From CAVPWP01 sp963709395 (GTDB lineage Bacteria > Pseudomonadota > Alphaproteobacteria > Rhodobacterales > Rhodobacteraceae): a stretch of DNA of 64,000 nt. This document shows positions 1-8,068 of this stretch, one piece after another (within the stretch, counting starts at the first letter, position 1; the number at the start of each line of letters is the position of its first letter). The stretch lies in NCBI GenBank assembly GCA_963709395.1, contig CAVPWP010000001.1:1-64000 (forward strand). The letters are read 5' to 3'. Under the pieces are notes generated by a model. It made no database searches. It saw only the letters and a list, made by a program, of their open reading frames with translations, and had not been told where the DNA came from. Position numbers and translations under genes: made by a program.

Positions 1-43
1 CCGAAGGCAGAGGTCACAGGTTCGAATCCTGTCGGGTGCGCCA
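1..43 (+). tRNA. tRNA-Arg (anticodon CCG), 3' part
   Basis: The window opens at the anticodon. CCG (1-3) is followed by AA, a 3' anticodon stem GGCAG, a five-base variable region AGGTC, the T arm ACAGG-TTCGAAT-CCTGT (16-32), a seven-base acceptor strand (33-39), discriminator G and an encoded CCA (41-43). The 5' half lies outside the window. Anticodon CCG reads the arginine codon CGG. An integrase relic starts about 105 bp downstream, so this tRNA has probably served as an integration site. Confidence 0.9.
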
Positions 44-149
44 CTCCCATAGCCCTGGTTTTAAATGGTTGTCACCGTTCTAGGGTGGCCGCGAAGAACC
101 TCCGAAAAGCAGCTTGTCACACTCTGGTCACACCAAGAGGAGTTTTGAC

Positions 150-218
150 ATGGCCATACTCAGGAATCGCAACGGCAAGTGGCAAGCGCAGGTCCGTATC
201 AAGGGGCACGCCCCAGGA
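150..218 (+). pseudogene. relic of a phage-type tyrosine integrase (N-terminus only)
   Basis: An ATG at 150 with a good ribosome site (AAGAGGAG at 135-142) begins MAILRNRNGKWQAQVRIKGH. This is the typical start of the arm-type DNA-binding domain of tRNA-associated tyrosine integrases. The similarity stops after about 22 codons. The frame then runs on as unrelated low-complexity sequence into the 3' end of the minus-strand hydrolase gene, and no catalytic domain (R-H-R-Y) is present. The position just behind tRNA-Arg is where an integrase of an inserted element would sit, so I infer the remnant of a decayed integrative element. The family assignment rests only on this short motif. Confidence 0.6.
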
Positions 219-267
219 ATGCCATGCAAAGCCGCACAGTCCGGGTCAGGTCGGGCATTTCTCAGGT

Positions 268-1431
268 TCAATTGCCGCGGCGTCCATCCTCACCGGCCAC
301 GTCCGCCAGTGCGTTCGCCGCTTGCAGCACGTCGTTCAACAGGATCTCCTTCGCCCGCGCGGGCTCCTCGAAGAGCGGGCTGTGGGCGGAGTCCCCGAAG
401 ATGTAGAAGCCCTTCACCGGCGCCTCGATGAGATCGAAATAGGCGCGGGACAACTCGGGATTGGCCGTCAGGTCATGGCGTCCGACGAAGAAATAGATGG
501 GCAGGTCGAACGTTGTCAGCCGCGCGCCCAGATCGTCGCGGATCAGCGCGTCCCAGAAGAACGGCCGCGACCACGCCTTGCCGCGCCAGATGTTGATCTT
601 CTCGGCAACGGTGTAGGCGCGCACGCGCCACATCGGCAGGAAAATGCCAGTGACGACCGAGTCCATGTCATGGGTATGTCCGACGCCGATCCGGTGCATG
701 GCGGCGTCGCGCAGCCGCATCCATTCGGGCGAGGTGCCTGCCTCCATGCCGACCGATGCGGCCTCGAGCCTGCGCACCATCGCGTCGTCGCCGCGCGCGC
801 GGTAGGCCTCGATCATGTAGTCCCGCGCCATCACCTCGGATCGGAGCTGATGGACGATCTGGGCCATGCCGACATAGGCAAGGAACCGATCGGGCGCCTT
901 GGCTGCGACCTGAATGCCAAGATAGCTGCCCCAGGAGTGGCCAAGGAGCAGGATCCGGTCCTGTCCGAAGCGGGTACGCAGGTAGTCCGCGACCTCGATC
1001 GTGTCGGCGATCATCCGGTCCATGGTCATCGTTTCGGGCGGGAGGTCGGTGGAAAAGGACATGCCCGCCCCCCGCTGTTCCCACCAGACCATGGTGAAAT
1101 CGCGCTCGAGGCCGGTGGGATACTCCTGCTCCATGAAGAATTCGACCATGCCGGGCCCGCCGTGGAGGAACAGGAGGACCGTGTTCGTGGGGTCGGCGCT
1201 CTGGATGAACATGCCTTGAGGTATGCCACCGATGTCGACCGTGACGCGTTCGGAGATGCTGCCGGGGATGACGTCTCCGGCCGCGTCGCGCAGCGGGGCA
1301 GGGCGGCCGGGGCTGACGGCGAAAAGCCAGCCGATGCCCAGGGCGACCGCCAGCACAAGGATCAGGCCTGCCGTCGCCATCATGCGGACAAGGCGTGAGC
1401 CAGGGCGCAATCCTTGGGCGCTTGTGTCCAT
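268..1431 (-). CDS. membrane-anchored alpha/beta hydrolase, proline iminopeptidase-like
   Basis: This is an alpha/beta-hydrolase-fold enzyme of 387 residues. An N-terminal membrane segment (about 18-40) probably anchors it to the cytoplasmic membrane facing the periplasm. The oxyanion motif HGGPG is at 90-94, the WWEQRGAG block follows, and the nucleophile elbow GHSWG is at 164-168 (Ser166). An Asp in a GRHD block and a His in a DSAHSPLFEEP block near the C-terminus complete a likely triad. HGGPG together with GHSWG is typical of proline iminopeptidases (peptidase family S33), so release of N-terminal proline from peptides is the best guess, though epoxide hydrolases and esterases share the fold. 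I chose the ATG at 1431 because AGGA lies 8 bases upstream; an ATG at 1455 is an alternative. It is the last gene of the seven-gene minus-strand operon. Confidence 0.8.
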   Translation of the reverse strand: MDTSAQGLRPGSRLVRMMATAGLILVLAVALGIGWLFAVSPGRPAPLRDAAGDVIPGSISERVTVDIGGIPQGMFIQSADPTNTVLLFLHGGPGMVEFFMEQEYPTGLERDFTMVWWEQRGAGMSFSTDLPPETMTMDRMIADTIEVADYLRTRFGQDRILLLGHSWGSYLGIQVAAKAPDRFLAYVGMAQIVHQLRSEVMARDYMIEAYRARGDDAMVRRLEAASVGMEAGTSPEWMRLRDAAMHRIGVGHTHDMDSVVTGIFLPMWRVRAYTVAEKINIWRGKAWSRPFFWDALIRDDLGARLTTFDLPIYFFVGRHDLTANPELSRAYFDLIEAPVKGFYIFGDSAHSPLFEEPARAKEILLNDVLQAANALADVAGEDGRRGN

Positions 1432-1462
1432 GTCTGCGGTCCTGTTTCCGGCCATCCCATGC

Positions 1463-2893
1463 CTATTCGCCGCGCGCCAGAAGGGTCGCTTCGAACGCGT
1501 CCAGAGCCGCACGGTCCAGCAGGCGGCCGCCAGCGATCACCGCCTGCGGGCGGCGCAGCGTGGCAAGGCCCTCCAGCGGGTTGGCGTCGAGCAGGACCAG
1601 ATCGGCCCGCCGGCCCGGCGCGATGCTGCCGTCCTGATCCGCAAGCCCGAAGAAGCGCGGCGGCGCGACGGTCGCCGTATAAAGCGCCTCGCGTGGCGTC
1701 AGGCCGATGGCGACGTAGAGGTCAAGCTCGTCGAGCAGCGAGAAGCCGTGGAAGAGATACGGATTGGCGAAGGAGGCATCGCTCGAGGCCAGGATCGGCA
1801 CACCCGCCGCGTGGGCCATTGCGAAGGTCCGACGGTCGAGCGCGATGCTGTCGCCCGCCAGCGCGCGCACCTCGTCGGTCATCGCCTCCAGCCGGAAATC
1901 CGGGCGGCCCCAGGTCTCGCGCACCTGGGCCGGGATCATCCGCATCCGCGGCGCGTCGGGCGCGGGCCAGTTGCCGGTGTAGAAATCCGCCACGACAAGT
2001 GTCGGGCTGACATGCATGCGTGCCTCCGCCATCCGCGCCAGGATCGCTTCGCACAGCGCTGCGTCCCATGTCTCGAGGATGATCCGGTTGCGCGCCGCCA
2101 TGATCTCGAAGATGCGGGCGAGGTCGGCACCCTCGGCCATGGCCTGCCGCAGGTCGTTCAGCATGGCCTCTTCAGCGGTGGAGCAGGCCATAGCGACGCG
2201 CCCGAAATGCTCCATCCCGTTCTGTCCGGCATCGATCGCGGTGCCAAGCGCCACCTGTTCCGGGATATGCCCGACGAAGGGCAGGCCCGCGTCGTGGGCG
2301 GCTTCGGCAAGGGCAAGGTAGGTCGGCTCATTCAGCATCGAATAGGCTTTCACGGCGGCCCAGCCTTCGGCGGCGATCCGGTCCACCACGGCACGCGCCT
2401 CTTCCGGCGTGTCGGCCAGGAACATGCCGGGCCAGGATCCGGGCGCGGCATCGACCCAGGCCCCTGCGAGGATCAGGCGGGGGCCGGGAACCTCGCCCGT
2501 CTCGATCCGGGCCTGCAGCGCCTGTTGGTCGGCGATGGGCCAGAGCGCGCCCATGTCGCGGATGCCGGTGATCCCGTTGATCAGGTAGAGCGGCAGCGCC
2601 GTCTCGGGTTCGCTTTCCGACGAGAAGATGTGGACGTGGCTGTCCCAGAGGCCCGGGATCAGGTAGCCGCCCGCCCCGTCGAGGACTGTCGCCGAAGCCG
2701 AAGTGATATCAGGGCCAACCTCCGCGATCAGTCCGTCACGGATCAGCACGGATTGGCCGGGGGCAAGCGTTCCCTCGATGACATCGACGATGGTCAAATC
2801 GCTCAGCAAAGTCTCCGATTGCGCCTGGGCCTGTGCCGCGATCCCGAGGGTCAGGGCGAGCGCGAAGGGAACCTTGAACATGTTTCTCATCAC
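1463..2893 (-). CDS. secreted amidohydrolase (prolidase/imidazolonepropionase-like)
   Basis: This 476-residue metal-dependent hydrolase belongs to the amidohydrolase superfamily. Residues 1-25 form a classical signal peptide ending AQAQA. A small beta-sandwich domain follows, then the metal-ligand motif DSHVH in strand 1 of the TIM barrel, a carboxylated-lysine-type segment near AAVKAYS, the His of FVGHIPEQ and NGMEHFG, and a C-terminal ASSDAS metal-binding Asp. The tail returns to the sandwich domain (GSIAPGRRADLVLLD). Secreted members cleave Xaa-Pro or other dipeptides or cyclic amides; the substrate here is unknown. The first codon is GTG at 2893, overlapping the stop of the upstream MDR gene (GTGA); ATG at 2890 or 2881 could be used instead. 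Translational coupling with the MDR gene is likely. Confidence 0.85.
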   Translation of the reverse strand: MMRNMFKVPFALALTLGIAAQAQAQSETLLSDLTIVDVIEGTLAPGQSVLIRDGLIAEVGPDITSASATVLDGAGGYLIPGLWDSHVHIFSSESEPETALPLYLINGITGIRDMGALWPIADQQALQARIETGEVPGPRLILAGAWVDAAPGSWPGMFLADTPEEARAVVDRIAAEGWAAVKAYSMLNEPTYLALAEAAHDAGLPFVGHIPEQVALGTAIDAGQNGMEHFGRVAMACSTAEEAMLNDLRQAMAEGADLARIFEIMAARNRIILETWDAALCEAILARMAEARMHVSPTLVVADFYTGNWPAPDAPRMRMIPAQVRETWGRPDFRLEAMTDEVRALAGDSIALDRRTFAMAHAAGVPILASSDASFANPYLFHGFSLLDELDLYVAIGLTPREALYTATVAPPRFFGLADQDGSIAPGRRADLVLLDANPLEGLATLRRPQAVIAGGRLLDRAALDAFEATLLARGE

Positions 2894-3897
2894 TCCGTCA
2901 CCCGCAGGACGAGTTTCCCCGCGACCTCTCCCGCCTCGACCCGTTCATGTGCGCGCCGCACCTCCGCCAGTGGCAGGACTTCGGCAACGACCGGGGAGAT
3001 GCGGCCCTCGGCCAGCATGTCGAACAGTCGGGCCAGATCCTCGCGGAACCACTCGGGATGCTTCCGCCGCATCGCGCCGATGGAGTAGAAGGCGGTCGCG
3101 TGTCCGTTCGGCAGCCAGTCCCAGAGTTTGATCTTCACGAAGTCCATCGGGATCGACCCGCCGCGCCCCAGCACCTCGTTCTGGAACCCGAAGGCGACCA
3201 GCATGCCGCCGGGCTTGAGCGCGTGAAGCGAGCGCACGAGGCTGTCGCCGCCCAGCGGATCGAAGACGGCATCGACCCCGCCGCCCGTCGCTTCCAGCAG
3301 CACCCGGTCGGGCGCATCCGCGTCGATGGGTGTGGCCCCAAGGCTGGCGATCAGATCGTGCTTGGCGGCCACATCCGTGCCGAAGGCCGTGATCCCCGCA
3401 TCGCGCGCGAGTTGCAGCATCGCGGTGCCGACCGCCCCGCCCGCGCCGTGGATCAGCAGGCTCTGGCCCGCCTGCATTTTCGCCACGCGCGTGAGCATCT
3501 GGTATGGCGTCACCGCCGACAGGATCATGCCGAGCGCATCGACCTCCGACACACCCTCGGGCACCCGCGTCAGACCGTCTTCGGGCAGGCAGATATACTC
3601 GGCATAGGCGCCGGTGGTCGTCAGGTCCGCCACCCGGTCGCCGGGTTTGAAGCGCACAGCACCCGGGCCCGTCGCATCGACGATCCCGACCATGTCGTAG
3701 CCAAGGGTGAGGGGCGGTTTCTCCTTCACATCCGGATAGAGGCCCTTGCGGATCATCACGTCGGTGAAGGCGGCACTCGTGACCAATACCCGGACGCGTA
3801 CCTCACCCGCCGCGGGTTCGGGCAGATCGGCGACGGTTTCGAGGTCCAGTTCCTCGGCACCGCCGAAGGTGTTCAGTCTGACACGGGTCCAGGGCAT
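2890..3897 (-). CDS. quinone oxidoreductase-like zinc-independent alcohol dehydrogenase (MDR family)
   Basis: This is an NAD(P)H-dependent medium-chain dehydrogenase/reductase of 335 residues. The N-terminal GroES-like domain contains the proton-relay region and a GYDMVGIVDATG block. The Rossmann domain carries HGAGGAVGTAMLQLA, an AxxGxxG-type nucleotide-binding loop. The catalytic zinc ligands are absent, which fits the quinone oxidoreductase (QOR/Zta1) or enoyl-reductase branch. I start it at the ATG at 3897, which is preceded by a strong ribosome site (AAGGAGAG, spacing 5). It lies 72 bp downstream of the DUF6544-like gene and overlaps the amidohydrolase gene by four bases. Its partner substrate in this operon is unknown. 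Confidence 0.85.
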   Translation of the reverse strand: MPWTRVRLNTFGGAEELDLETVADLPEPAAGEVRVRVLVTSAAFTDVMIRKGLYPDVKEKPPLTLGYDMVGIVDATGPGAVRFKPGDRVADLTTTGAYAEYICLPEDGLTRVPEGVSEVDALGMILSAVTPYQMLTRVAKMQAGQSLLIHGAGGAVGTAMLQLARDAGITAFGTDVAAKHDLIASLGATPIDADAPDRVLLEATGGGVDAVFDPLGGDSLVRSLHALKPGGMLVAFGFQNEVLGRGGSIPMDFVKIKLWDWLPNGHATAFYSIGAMRRKHPEWFREDLARLFDMLAEGRISPVVAEVLPLAEVRRAHERVEAGEVAGKLVLRVTE

Positions 3898-3969
3898 CGG
3901 GTCTCTCCTTGCAGGGCCATGGCCACTTGGGGTCTTGAGGTGGCTTCGGCGCATTTGATCGTCATGGCG

Positions 3970-4797
3970 TCATCGCGCCTCGTAGCTGGTCAATTGGATG
4001 TGGCCGTAGGTGAACGGTCCTTCGGGCCGGTGCCAGATGGCGTCGCCTTCGCTGGCCAACCGCCACCCGTCGAAGTCGCGGTAGTTGCCCATCGGTGTCC
4101 GCCAACGCAGGATCCGCAGGCTGCCATCTTTTTCCAGCATTCCCCGGTCGTCCGAGACGAAATCCACAAGCTCGCCCGCGCCGTTGAAGACCAGTTCCGC
4201 CGACACCGTGTTCGGACCAAGCGTGAAGGCCACCCGGGCATGGGTGTCGTCAATCGCGGTCCAGACAAGGCGGGGATCGGTCAGGCGCGACGGGGCGTAG
4301 AAACACAGGTCATTCAGGATCGTGACCGTTTCGGTCCGCGTCAGGTCCGGTCCGTCGATGTCCACCACGTTGATCAGTCCGCCAAGGCGCACCCGCATCG
4401 TGGCGCGGTCTCGGTCGAAATCGTGGAGCACCGCGATGGGCAGGCCCTTCCTCCGGGTCCGCATCAGGAACAGCCGCACGGGCGTATCGAAGCGTTCGAA
4501 CTGGCGCACCGGCCCGGTCATGCCGGGCTCGCCCGGGGCGTCGAACAACGTCGCGTCGAACTGCATCGTGACCTCGGTGACGACAGGCCGCCCCACCGAC
4601 CCGCTGAGCGCGATGTAGCGCCTGACAGAGGGCGGCAGTTGGGCGATATCGTCTTCGGACAGGACGCGCGACACTCCAATTGGCGCGGCTGTCGCTTCGG
4701 CCTTTCGCGCCTCGAACGCCCGGGGAAGGCTGGTTGCCCGCATCACTGCGGCAAGGCCAGTGACCAACACGAGGGCTGCGACGACGATCCAGATCAT
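3970..4797 (-). CDS. DUF6544-like membrane-anchored protein of unknown function
   Basis: The protein has 275 residues. The first 20 or so form an N-terminal membrane segment, and the remainder should be periplasmic. The body has a PPSVRRYIALSG motif near residue 55, a beta-rich central region and a C-terminal GNYRDFDGWRLASEGDAIW motif. This order resembles the DUF6544/DUF6920 family, whose function is not established; the fold suggests a lipocalin- or LolA-like beta barrel, but that is inference. There are no obvious catalytic residues. Its ATG overlaps the stop codon of the upstream alpha/beta hydrolase (ATGA at 4794-4797), so the two are probably translated together and may act on the same substrate. 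Confidence 0.6.
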   Translation of the reverse strand: MIWIVVAALVLVTGLAAVMRATSLPRAFEARKAEATAAPIGVSRVLSEDDIAQLPPSVRRYIALSGSVGRPVVTEVTMQFDATLFDAPGEPGMTGPVRQFERFDTPVRLFLMRTRRKGLPIAVLHDFDRDRATMRVRLGGLINVVDIDGPDLTRTETVTILNDLCFYAPSRLTDPRLVWTAIDDTHARVAFTLGPNTVSAELVFNGAGELVDFVSDDRGMLEKDGSLRILRWRTPMGNYRDFDGWRLASEGDAIWHRPEGPFTYGHIQLTSYEAR

Positions 4798-5807
4798 GGC
4801 GCTTTCCCTGACAGGGGCTGCCGCCGATCCGCGTCCCCGGCCATGTCGCGGATGAAGCCGGCCACCACGCCGGTCATGGCGTCGTCGTGGCCCAGCCAGA
4901 TATGACCGCCCTCAGGATAGATCGTCAGCCGCGCGTCGGGGATGCGGTCGGCCAGCAGCCGTGCGGTGTCGGCTGTGCCGAACAGGTCGTCCTCGCAGGA
5001 CAGGATAAGGGTCGGAACGGGGATTTCCTCGTAGGCCGTGGGCGAAGGCGTTCCGGCCCAGAAACCGTCGTTGCGCAGCCCGTCGACCTTGCGGCTGACG
5101 GGCATGATCTGCGACAGGATGGTTTCGGCACGCCGGCGCTCTGTCTGCGGCACCTGGTCAAGGAGGGCCGGGTCGGTCGCCAGCAGCGTGCGGATCATCT
5201 GCCCGGGCGCGAGACGCGACAGCGACCAGAACCAGAAATCCGATCCCAGCACCGTCCCCACAGCCAGCCGTTGCAGCGCCGTGAACTCCACCGGATCACG
5301 GTTCGTCAGGTTCGCGGCCGGGACAATCAGCACCAGATGCGAGCATCGGTCGGGATGGCGCAGCGCGAATTCCGCCGCCGTCAGCGCCCCGGCCGATCCC
5401 CCCGCGACGGGCAAACGGTCGATGCCCAGATGGTCGAGCAGCGTCACCAGCATATCGGCCTGATGCGCGGGCGAGGCGTCGTCCGGAAAGGCGCTGCCAA
5501 GATAGCCGAAGCGGGACGGCGCGATGATCCGAAAGCCGCTCCGTCGCAACCCGGCAGCGAAGAGAAGGCCCTGGTCGAACCCGCCCCCGGTTCCGTGGAT
5601 CATCATCAGGGGCGGTCCGTCGCCCGCGATCGCGTATTCCAGCGGTCCGGCGCTTGTGTCGATCAGGGTGCCCTGTCCGAAAAGCCGGCTTTCCGACTGC
5701 CTGCGCGCTTCGCGGAAGGCGCCCGCGGCATAGCCTCCGGCCGTCAGAGCCACCCCGCCAAGGCCCAGGACTATGGCGCGCCGGGTGGTCATGCCGGCGC
5801 CGGTCAC
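4794..5807 (-). CDS. alpha/beta hydrolase, membrane- or Tat-exported
   Basis: This is a 337-residue alpha/beta hydrolase. The N-terminus MTTRRAIVLGLGGVALTAGG has twin arginines followed by a hydrophobic stretch, so it is exported or membrane anchored. Key motifs are HGTGGG (oxyanion), GGSAG (nucleophile Ser), the acid in LSCEDDLFG and the catalytic His in EGGHIWLGH. The sequence resembles generic esterases/lactonases and haloperoxidase-like hydrolases; specificity cannot be read. Both ends show four-base ATGA overlaps with neighbours (5804-5807 and 4794-4797), placing it in the middle of a tightly coupled operon. Confidence 0.85.
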   Translation of the reverse strand: MTGAGMTTRRAIVLGLGGVALTAGGYAAGAFREARRQSESRLFGQGTLIDTSAGPLEYAIAGDGPPLMMIHGTGGGFDQGLLFAAGLRRSGFRIIAPSRFGYLGSAFPDDASPAHQADMLVTLLDHLGIDRLPVAGGSAGALTAAEFALRHPDRCSHLVLIVPAANLTNRDPVEFTALQRLAVGTVLGSDFWFWSLSRLAPGQMIRTLLATDPALLDQVPQTERRRAETILSQIMPVSRKVDGLRNDGFWAGTPSPTAYEEIPVPTLILSCEDDLFGTADTARLLADRIPDARLTIYPEGGHIWLGHDDAMTGVVAGFIRDMAGDADRRQPLSGKAP

Positions 5808-6985
5808 GGCTGACCCGTGCCACCGACCATGCCGATCGCCAGGTCCGCAAGCGCCGCCTCGAGGGCCGGCACGAGATCGGTGCTGTCGTCGACGATGCCG
5901 ACATCGGTGTTGATCTGGAACGCGACCGTGACGCCATGCCCGGCATAGTGGCGCAGGCTCGACACATAGCCGGGGATCCAGCCGCCATGGCCCCAGACCG
6001 GCCCGCGCGGCGTGTCGGCATAGATCGCGACGCCCGCACCGTAAAGAACGCCGGGGGCGTCCGGTGCGACAGGGGTGCCGTCGAGCAGCCGGTCGAGATA
6101 TGGCTCCGGCAGGGCCGTGCCGCCGAAAAGCGCGTGGCCCCAGACCGCCAGGTCACGCGAGGTCGAGACGAGCCCGCCGCCCGTCCATTCCATCGCCGGG
6201 TCCCAGAGAAGACGGCCCTCGGCATCCATCGTGCGGGGCGGGATGCCGAACGGGTTGTCCGGTGTCGTATATCCGACGGCGAGACCGGGCAGGCTGCGTC
6301 GGTCCGAGGGCGTGGTCGCGTCAAGACCCAAGGGCCCGAGAAGGCGGTCGCTCACCACGTCGTAATAGGCGTCCCCCGTGACCTGCTCGATGACCAATCC
6401 CAGGAGCAGATAGCCGGTATCGGTATAGGCCCAACCCGCGCCGGATGGGAAAAGCGGTTCGGAATCGAGTACAAAGCCGATCGCGGCTTCGGGTGAGAGC
6501 GCATTGCCGCCGCTTTTCATGCGCTCGGCCATGGCGGCAGCAAAACCGGCGGTATGGACGTGGTCAGGGATCCCGGCGCTGTGGTGAAGCAGATCACCGA
6601 TTGTCATCGCCCGGTGGTTCGGCAGCCGCGCAAACCAGCTCCGGTCGCCCAGATGGTCGGACACGAGGTCCGACTGCGCGAGCTGTCCTTCCCCCTCGAG
6701 TGCCAGCACGATTGCGGCGACGAAGCTCTTGCCGATGCTTGCGGCCAGCATGCGGCTCTCCGGTGTCATCGGCGTTCCGGCTTCCACATCCGCAAGGCCG
6801 GTGGATACGGCGATGACCTCGCCGTCCGGCGACGCCACGGCAGCCGTTGCACCGGGAAACCCATATTCGGCGTGAAAACCGTCCAGCAGGTCCTGAAGGC
6901 GCATCTGCAGGTCGTCGGCTTCGGCGGGAAACGCCATCAGGACGCTCGCGGCCATGATCGCGGGAAAACGCGCGGCGCGTGTCAT
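5804..6985 (-). CDS. periplasmic serine hydrolase of the beta-lactamase class C / D-aminopeptidase fold
   Basis: The protein has 393 residues with a signal peptide (about 1-23, ending PAEAD). The penicillin-binding fold is recognised by the S-x-x-K tetrad ASIGK near residue 73, a Y-T-D tripeptide in place of the usual Y-x-N (AYTDTGYLLLG), and the HGG triad replacing KTG near the C-terminus. Such proteins are usually esterases or D-amino-acid peptidases rather than true beta-lactamases, so I would not predict antibiotic resistance. The ATG at 6985 overlaps the stop of the CPBP protease gene (ATGA). The Asp in Y-T-D is unusual and worth noting when assigning a reaction. Confidence 0.85.
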   Translation of the reverse strand: MTRAARFPAIMAASVLMAFPAEADDLQMRLQDLLDGFHAEYGFPGATAAVASPDGEVIAVSTGLADVEAGTPMTPESRMLAASIGKSFVAAIVLALEGEGQLAQSDLVSDHLGDRSWFARLPNHRAMTIGDLLHHSAGIPDHVHTAGFAAAMAERMKSGGNALSPEAAIGFVLDSEPLFPSGAGWAYTDTGYLLLGLVIEQVTGDAYYDVVSDRLLGPLGLDATTPSDRRSLPGLAVGYTTPDNPFGIPPRTMDAEGRLLWDPAMEWTGGGLVSTSRDLAVWGHALFGGTALPEPYLDRLLDGTPVAPDAPGVLYGAGVAIYADTPRGPVWGHGGWIPGYVSSLRHYAGHGVTVAFQINTDVGIVDDSTDLVPALEAALADLAIGMVGGTGQP

Positions 6986-7821
6986 GCTGTGGACGGGTCC
7001 TTCGATGGAATGACCTCGGTCACCGCGCCGTCGCGCGTGAACATCGTCTTGCGGTTCAGCCAGACGACAACGACCGCCACGACGACAAGGATGCGGGTGT
7101 CCCAAGGCTGTGCGTCCGGCCAGAACGGGATGATCAGTTGCCAGTGAAACAGCATCGGCAGCAACAGGCTGCCGCGCGACGCGTTGAAGATCGGCGTGAC
7201 GAGGATCGCAAGTGTGACGTTGCCGATGAAGAAGGGAAGGAAGGACCAGTTCTCGTACACGACACCAGCCAGATAGAACGCAGGCAGATGCCAGAACCCC
7301 CAGGCCGCTCCGATGATCGCGCCGGCCCAGAACGGGGCCACATGGCGCTGCAGAAGCGGTTGCGCCACGCCGCGCCAGCCGAATTCTTCCATCGGCCCGA
7401 GAAACAGCATCATGAACATGAGTGCGACCATCGCGCCCGCGCCCTCGGGCGGCAGCGGCGCCAGAAGCGGCCCGCCCTTGATCAGCGATCCCGCCATGAA
7501 AACGAGGGGGATGCCGACAAGAATGAAGATCCACCATGCCGGCGAACAGCGCCAGAGCAACAGGCGGGAAAGAAACGCGCGCAGGCCAGCCAACCCGCCG
7601 AAGGACAGGACAAGAACGAAGGCGCTGATTGCCGGCGCCCAGGTGGCTGCGAAATAGAGCGGGTGACTCCCGCTGATCTCGCCGAAGGTCGCGGCCGCTT
7701 GTTCGGGAAAATAGATGTAGAGGCCGATAATGCCCCAGGTGATGCCAAAGGTGATCAGCGCGAAGAGAAGAAGGGACATGGAAGGAAGGATGCGCACTGG
7801 CGCATCTGCTTGGACTGACAT
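6982..7821 (-). CDS. CPBP-family intramembrane glutamic endopeptidase
   Basis: This 279-residue integral membrane protein has about eight hydrophobic segments. The CPBP/ABI signature is complete: an EEFGWRG motif (EExxxR) near residue 147, a FWHLPAFY motif one helix later and a third His in LFHWQL. Family members (Rce1 homologues) cleave prenylated or peptide substrates within the membrane, and in bacteria often act in bacteriocin processing or immunity. The start at 7821 is preceded by GGAG (spacing 8). It is the first gene of the seven-gene minus-strand cluster; the 247 bp upstream, before the oxyR 3' end, hold no other gene and should contain the operon promoter, although I see no clear -35/-10 pair. 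Confidence 0.85.
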   Translation of the reverse strand: MSVQADAPVRILPSMSLLLFALITFGITWGIIGLYIYFPEQAAATFGEISGSHPLYFAATWAPAISAFVLVLSFGGLAGLRAFLSRLLLWRCSPAWWIFILVGIPLVFMAGSLIKGGPLLAPLPPEGAGAMVALMFMMLFLGPMEEFGWRGVAQPLLQRHVAPFWAGAIIGAAWGFWHLPAFYLAGVVYENWSFLPFFIGNVTLAILVTPIFNASRGSLLLPMLFHWQLIIPFWPDAQPWDTRILVVVAVVVVWLNRKTMFTRDGAVTEVIPSKDPSTA

Positions 7822-8068
7822 TGCTGGCTCTCCGCCGGGAAAGGGTTTGATTGAATGCTGTCACCCTAAGCGAGGCGCGCAGGTCTGCATTGATCGGGAT
7901 CAAGTCCGCGGTGGAACGTTGGGTGCGACGAGGCCCGACGGGGACAGCGACATATGTCGACCGGGCATCGGTCATTCGGGATCTATGGGGAAATGACCAA
8001 GTCGATCCGACGGCGATCAGTGCCGATCCGTCGCTTGCCATACGGACGGCGGGCAGGGGGAGGGCCGC

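Noticed and set aside
250..290. Possible attachment-site copy of tRNA-Arg (CAGGTTCAATTG)
   Set aside because: The match to the T arm covers only about eight bases with a gap, too little for a duplicated tRNA end.
85..3088. Long plus-strand frames over the left cluster
   Set aside because: They are antisense to well-supported minus-strand enzymes and have no domains; their His/Arg/Pro-rich content marks them as shadows.
5804..8041. Single 745-residue minus-strand protein
   Set aside because: The upstream 350 codons are a shadow of the CPBP gene; the signal peptide and ribosome position support a start at 6985.
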